From Pseudonocardia kujensis (GTDB lineage Bacteria; Actinomycetota; Actinomycetes; Mycobacteriales; Pseudonocardiaceae): DNA of 64,000 nt. Location of the stretch: contig NZ_JAJSOK010000013.1 in the NCBI RefSeq assembly GCF_021283305.1, forward strand, positions 78,434 through 142,433, read 5' to 3'. The notes below the pieces were generated by a model, which had not been told where the DNA came from, searched no databases, and worked only from the letters and a program-made list of their open reading frames with translations. The stretch's first letter is position 1. Each line of letters begins with the position of its first letter. The translations under genes and the position numbers were made by a program. This document shows, in pieces, positions 61,830 through 64,000 of the stretch.

Positions 61830-63155
61830 TCACGGCGCGGACCACCCCTCGGCGGGCACCCCGCCCGGCACGGGCGCGGCCGGGTCGTACGGGGTGCGGG
61901 TGAGGACGAAGGTGGCCAGGTTCAGCGCGACGGGGTCGAGCCGGAGCGTCTCGCCCGCGAAGTAGCCGTCGAGCCCGACCCACGTGCCGTCGGGGCGCGG
62001 CCGGAACCGGGAGGAGCGGCCCCGCCTGCCGAGCCCGCCCAGGTGCAGCAACCCACCCGGGACCGCGCGCAGCACGTACGGCGAGGGCCCCCAGTACCAG
62101 GGGCCGAGCAGCGCGGCGGGCACCGGCGACGGGGCGGGCGACCAGGCGTCGACGACGGTCGGCTCGGCCGCGCGGAGGTCGGCCAGCAGCCGGGAGGGGA
62201 GGGCGCCGTCGAGCCCGGAGGTGACGTTGGCCAGCGCGAGCGCCGCGGTGCCCTCCTCGCGGTCGGCCCACAGCCCGGCGAGGAAGCCCGGCATCGAGCC
62301 GCCGTGCCCGACCAGCGTCCGGTCCTCGTGCCGCTGCACCTGCACCCCCAGCCCGTACGACGACCAGGTCGGGCCGGAGAAGTCGACGCCCGCCGGGATC
62401 GTCATCTCCTCCACGGTGGCGGGGGAGAGGACGTCGCCCGTGTCGCCCAGCAGGAACGCCCCGAGCCGCCCGAGGTCGGCGGCCGTGGACCACAGCTGCC
62501 CGGCCGCAGCCATCACGCCGGCGTGGTGCTCGGGCTCGGCCAGCAGCTCGTCCGACCACGGGTGCACGGCGTAGCCCTGGGCGGCGCGTCCGTCCGGGCG
62601 CGGGGTGGTGCGGCGCATCCCGAGCGGGAGCAGCACCTCGTCCCGGGCCACCTCCTCCCACGCGCGCCCGCGCACGCGGGCGACCAGCTCGCCGAGCAGC
62701 CCGAAGCCGAGGTTGGAGTAGTGGAACCGGCGCCCGCCGGGCAGGACGCGGTGCTCCTCGGCCAGCCCGAGGTCCGCGAGCGTGCCGCCCGGGGTGCGCT
62801 CCCACCACGCCCCGGGGCTCTCCGAGGTCGCGCCGGCGGTGTGCGAGAGCAGCTGGGTGAGCGTGCGGTCGCCGAGCGGGGTGCCGGGCACGTGCTTCCC
62901 GAGCGGGTCGTCGAGGTCGAGCAGGCCCTCGTCGCGCAGGCGCAGCACGGTGACCGCGCAGACGGTCTTGGAGATCGAGCCCAGGCGGTACTGGACGTCG
63001 GCGTGCGGCTCCGCGACCGCGCCCCGCCCCGTGGACCAGGCCAGGGCCCCGTCGCGGACCACGCCCGCGACGAGGGAGGGGCAGCGCCCGTCGCGCTGCG
63101 CACGGGCGACACGGGCGAGCAGGGTGCGTTCGGTCGACGGCAGCAGGGAGCTCAT
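61830..63155 (-). CDS. Serine hydrolase, class C beta-lactamase-like
   Basis: A 441-residue penicillin-binding/beta-lactamase fold protein. SxxK is SISK (near 59-62), the tyrosine motif is YSN (near 146), and the third motif appears as HGG (near 304). The C-terminal 110 residues form an extra beta-rich domain. There is no signal peptide, so it acts in the cytosol, more like an esterase or peptidase (EstB-like) than a resistance enzyme. It lies 69 bp before the Lrp regulator gene on the minus strand in the direction of transcription. Confidence 0.85.
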   Translation of the reverse strand: MSSLLPSTERTLLARVARAQRDGRCPSLVAGVVRDGALAWSTGRGAVAEPHADVQYRLGSISKTVCAVTVLRLRDEGLLDLDDPLGKHVPGTPLGDRTLTQLLSHTAGATSESPGAWWERTPGGTLADLGLAEEHRVLPGGRRFHYSNLGFGLLGELVARVRGRAWEEVARDEVLLPLGMRRTTPRPDGRAAQGYAVHPWSDELLAEPEHHAGVMAAAGQLWSTAADLGRLGAFLLGDTGDVLSPATVEEMTIPAGVDFSGPTWSSYGLGVQVQRHEDRTLVGHGGSMPGFLAGLWADREEGTAALALANVTSGLDGALPSRLLADLRAAEPTVVDAWSPAPSPVPAALLGPWYWGPSPYVLRAVPGGLLHLGGLGRRGRSSRFRPRPDGTWVGLDGYFAGETLRLDPVALNLATFVLTRTPYDPAAPVPGGVPAEGWSAP

Positions 63156-63224
63156 GATCGGACGCTAGCGACTCCCTCGGCGGTACGCGGCGAGTGGTGC
63201 TTCGGTACCGCCCGCCGCGGACGG

Positions 63225-63695
63225 TCACGCGAGCAGCTGGGTGACACGGTGGTCGACGAGGCGCCGCATGACCAGCGAGGTGGTGGTGCGCTCGACGCCG
63301 TCGATGACGAGCAGCCGCCCCGCGATGCGGTAGAGGTCGTCCGCGTCCCGGGCCACGACCTGCACCTGCAGGTCGCCCTGCCCCGAGATCCCGACGACCT
63401 CCAGCACCTCCGGGATCGCGGCGAGGGCCGCGGCCACGCGGTCGAGCAGCCGCTGGACCACCACGACGGTGACGTAGGCCGTGAGCGGGTACCCCAGCGC
63501 CGCCGGGTCGATCCGCCGCTCCTCGCTGCGCAGCACGCCGCGGTCCTCGAGGCGCGCGAGTCGGGCCTGCACGGTGTTGCGGGACAGCCCGGCCGCCTCG
63601 GCGAGCGCGAGAGCGGTGCCGCGGGGGTTCGCGACCAGCGCGCGCAGCAGCCGGGCGTCGATGTCGTCGACCGGGCCCGGCCGGGGGTCGTGCAT
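63225..63695 (-). CDS. Lrp/AsnC family regulator
   Basis: A 156-residue regulator. The HTH is at residues 25-50 (LALAEAAGLSRNTVQARLAR), and the RAM ligand domain spans about 70-150 (VEVVGISGQGDLQVQVVARD near 98-117). ATG 63695 has GAGGAGG upstream. It is divergent from the transketolase-like gene at 63823 and probably controls it, as well as itself, in response to an amino acid. Confidence 0.87.
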   Translation of the reverse strand: MHDPRPGPVDDIDARLLRALVANPRGTALALAEAAGLSRNTVQARLARLEDRGVLRSEERRIDPAALGYPLTAYVTVVVVQRLLDRVAAALAAIPEVLEVVGISGQGDLQVQVVARDADDLYRIAGRLLVIDGVERTTTSLVMRRLVDHRVTQLLA

Positions 63696-63731
63696 CCTGC
63701 TCGCCTCCTCACGGAGCCGGACCGCCGAGGT

Positions 63732-63744
63732 GTGCAGGATGCAC
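63732..63744. promoter_or_regulatory. Inverted repeat GTGCA-N3-TGCAC
   Basis: A 13-bp perfect inverted repeat 37 bp before the Lrp start in the divergent promoter region. A related GTGCAG half-site follows at about 63764, and GTGCACGAG lies at 63803. This periodic spacing fits Lrp/AsnC octamer binding. Confidence 0.5.
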
Positions 63745-63822
63745 GCCTTCTCGGCCCCGACTTGTGCAGGGATCGTATCGGTGGTGCGCTCGTCGGGCAC
63801 CGTGCACGAGAGGAGCCCACCG

Positions 63823-64000
63823 ATGACCGCCGTCTCCGACTCCCGACCCGCCGGCACCGACCGGCTCGCGGTACTGGGGGAGATCGAGCAGCGGGTGCGC
63901 TGGCTCTCCACCGCGATCATCGACCACGCCAACCGGGTGCGGCCCAACCCGACGGGGTTGAAGGTCGGTGGGCACCAGGCGTCGTCGGCGTCGATGACCA
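63823..64000 (+). CDS. Transketolase/E1-like protein, N-terminal fragment (3' end outside window)
   Basis: Only 59 codons are visible. ATG 63823 has AGAGGAG upstream. EIEQRVRWLSTAIIDHANRV followed by RPNPTGLKVGGHQASSASM matches the thiamine-diphosphate-dependent transketolase-like proteins related to the pyruvate dehydrogenase E1 subunit AceE, where GGH begins the cofactor site. The complete enzyme and its substrate cannot be judged. Divergent from the Lrp/AsnC gene, its likely regulator. Confidence 0.75.
   Translation, partial: MTAVSDSRPAGTDRLAVLGEIEQRVRWLSTAIIDHANRVRPNPTGLKVGGHQASSASMT

Overview
The window is about 73% GC or similar by eye, with dense genes, frequent GTG starts and many 4-bp ATGA/GTGA overlaps. 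Together with an F420/flavin-dependent LLM oxidoreductase content, an FprB-type ferredoxin reductase, an AurF-type diiron oxygenase, a DinB2-like polymerase and actinobacterial sulfur-leader-peptide logic, this points to a high-GC actinobacterium, probably of the Pseudonocardiales. The exact genus is inference. I see no rRNA, tRNA, CRISPR array, prophage or intact insertion sequence; this is a catabolic and transport-rich chromosomal region.

Layout. 1-5609: an aromatic catabolic operon (partial MBL hydrolase, FAD monooxygenase, homogentisate dioxygenase, an uncharacterised 283-aa protein, fumarylacetoacetase). 6080-9324: LLM oxidoreductase, two small uncharacterised genes, lipoprotein alkaline phosphatase. 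9430-14656: AurF-like diiron oxygenase plus FprB reductase behind a tandem palindrome, a cystathionine-beta-synthase-like enzyme with a 65-aa partner, and a DMT permease. 14885-23315: an acyl-CoA ligase, SnoaL-like protein, two LLM oxidoreductases, PucR and TetR regulators, an alpha/beta hydrolase and an SDR. 23445-27205: DUF4032 protein and an APC permease.

27295-33106: a shikimate/quinate utilisation island (MBL hydrolase, MHS transporter, TetR, shikimate dehydrogenase, QsuB-like 3-dehydroshikimate dehydratase) with the same operator in front of both transcription units. 33119-35498: orphan KdpE-like regulator, 2OG-Fe(II) oxygenase, hydrolase. 35664-41048: a tightly coupled alkanesulfonate operon (permease, ATPase, SsuD, an alpha/beta-hydrolase/Rrf2 fusion, cupin, binding protein) preceded by a leaderless cysteine-type leader peptide, a hairpin and a palindrome over the -35 box. 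41381-45487: a small acidic protein, then a MocD/MocE-like desaturase-ferredoxin pair, a decayed MocF-like reductase pseudogene and a LacI regulator, with a perfect LacI-type operator upstream.

45551-64000: enoyl-CoA hydratase, ClpC-like ATPase, three MFS transporters with associated regulators, VOC protein, DNA polymerase IV with a coupled unknown partner, a GntR regulator, a 22-bp tandem repeat, a 550-aa unknown protein, a BCCT transporter, a class-C beta-lactamase-like hydrolase, an Lrp/AsnC regulator and the start of a transketolase-like gene.

The most interesting parts are the sulfonate operon with its fused hydrolase-Rrf2 protein and leader peptide, the unknown protein embedded between homogentisate dioxygenase and fumarylacetoacetase where no maleylacetoacetate isomerase is present, and the shared-operator shikimate island.
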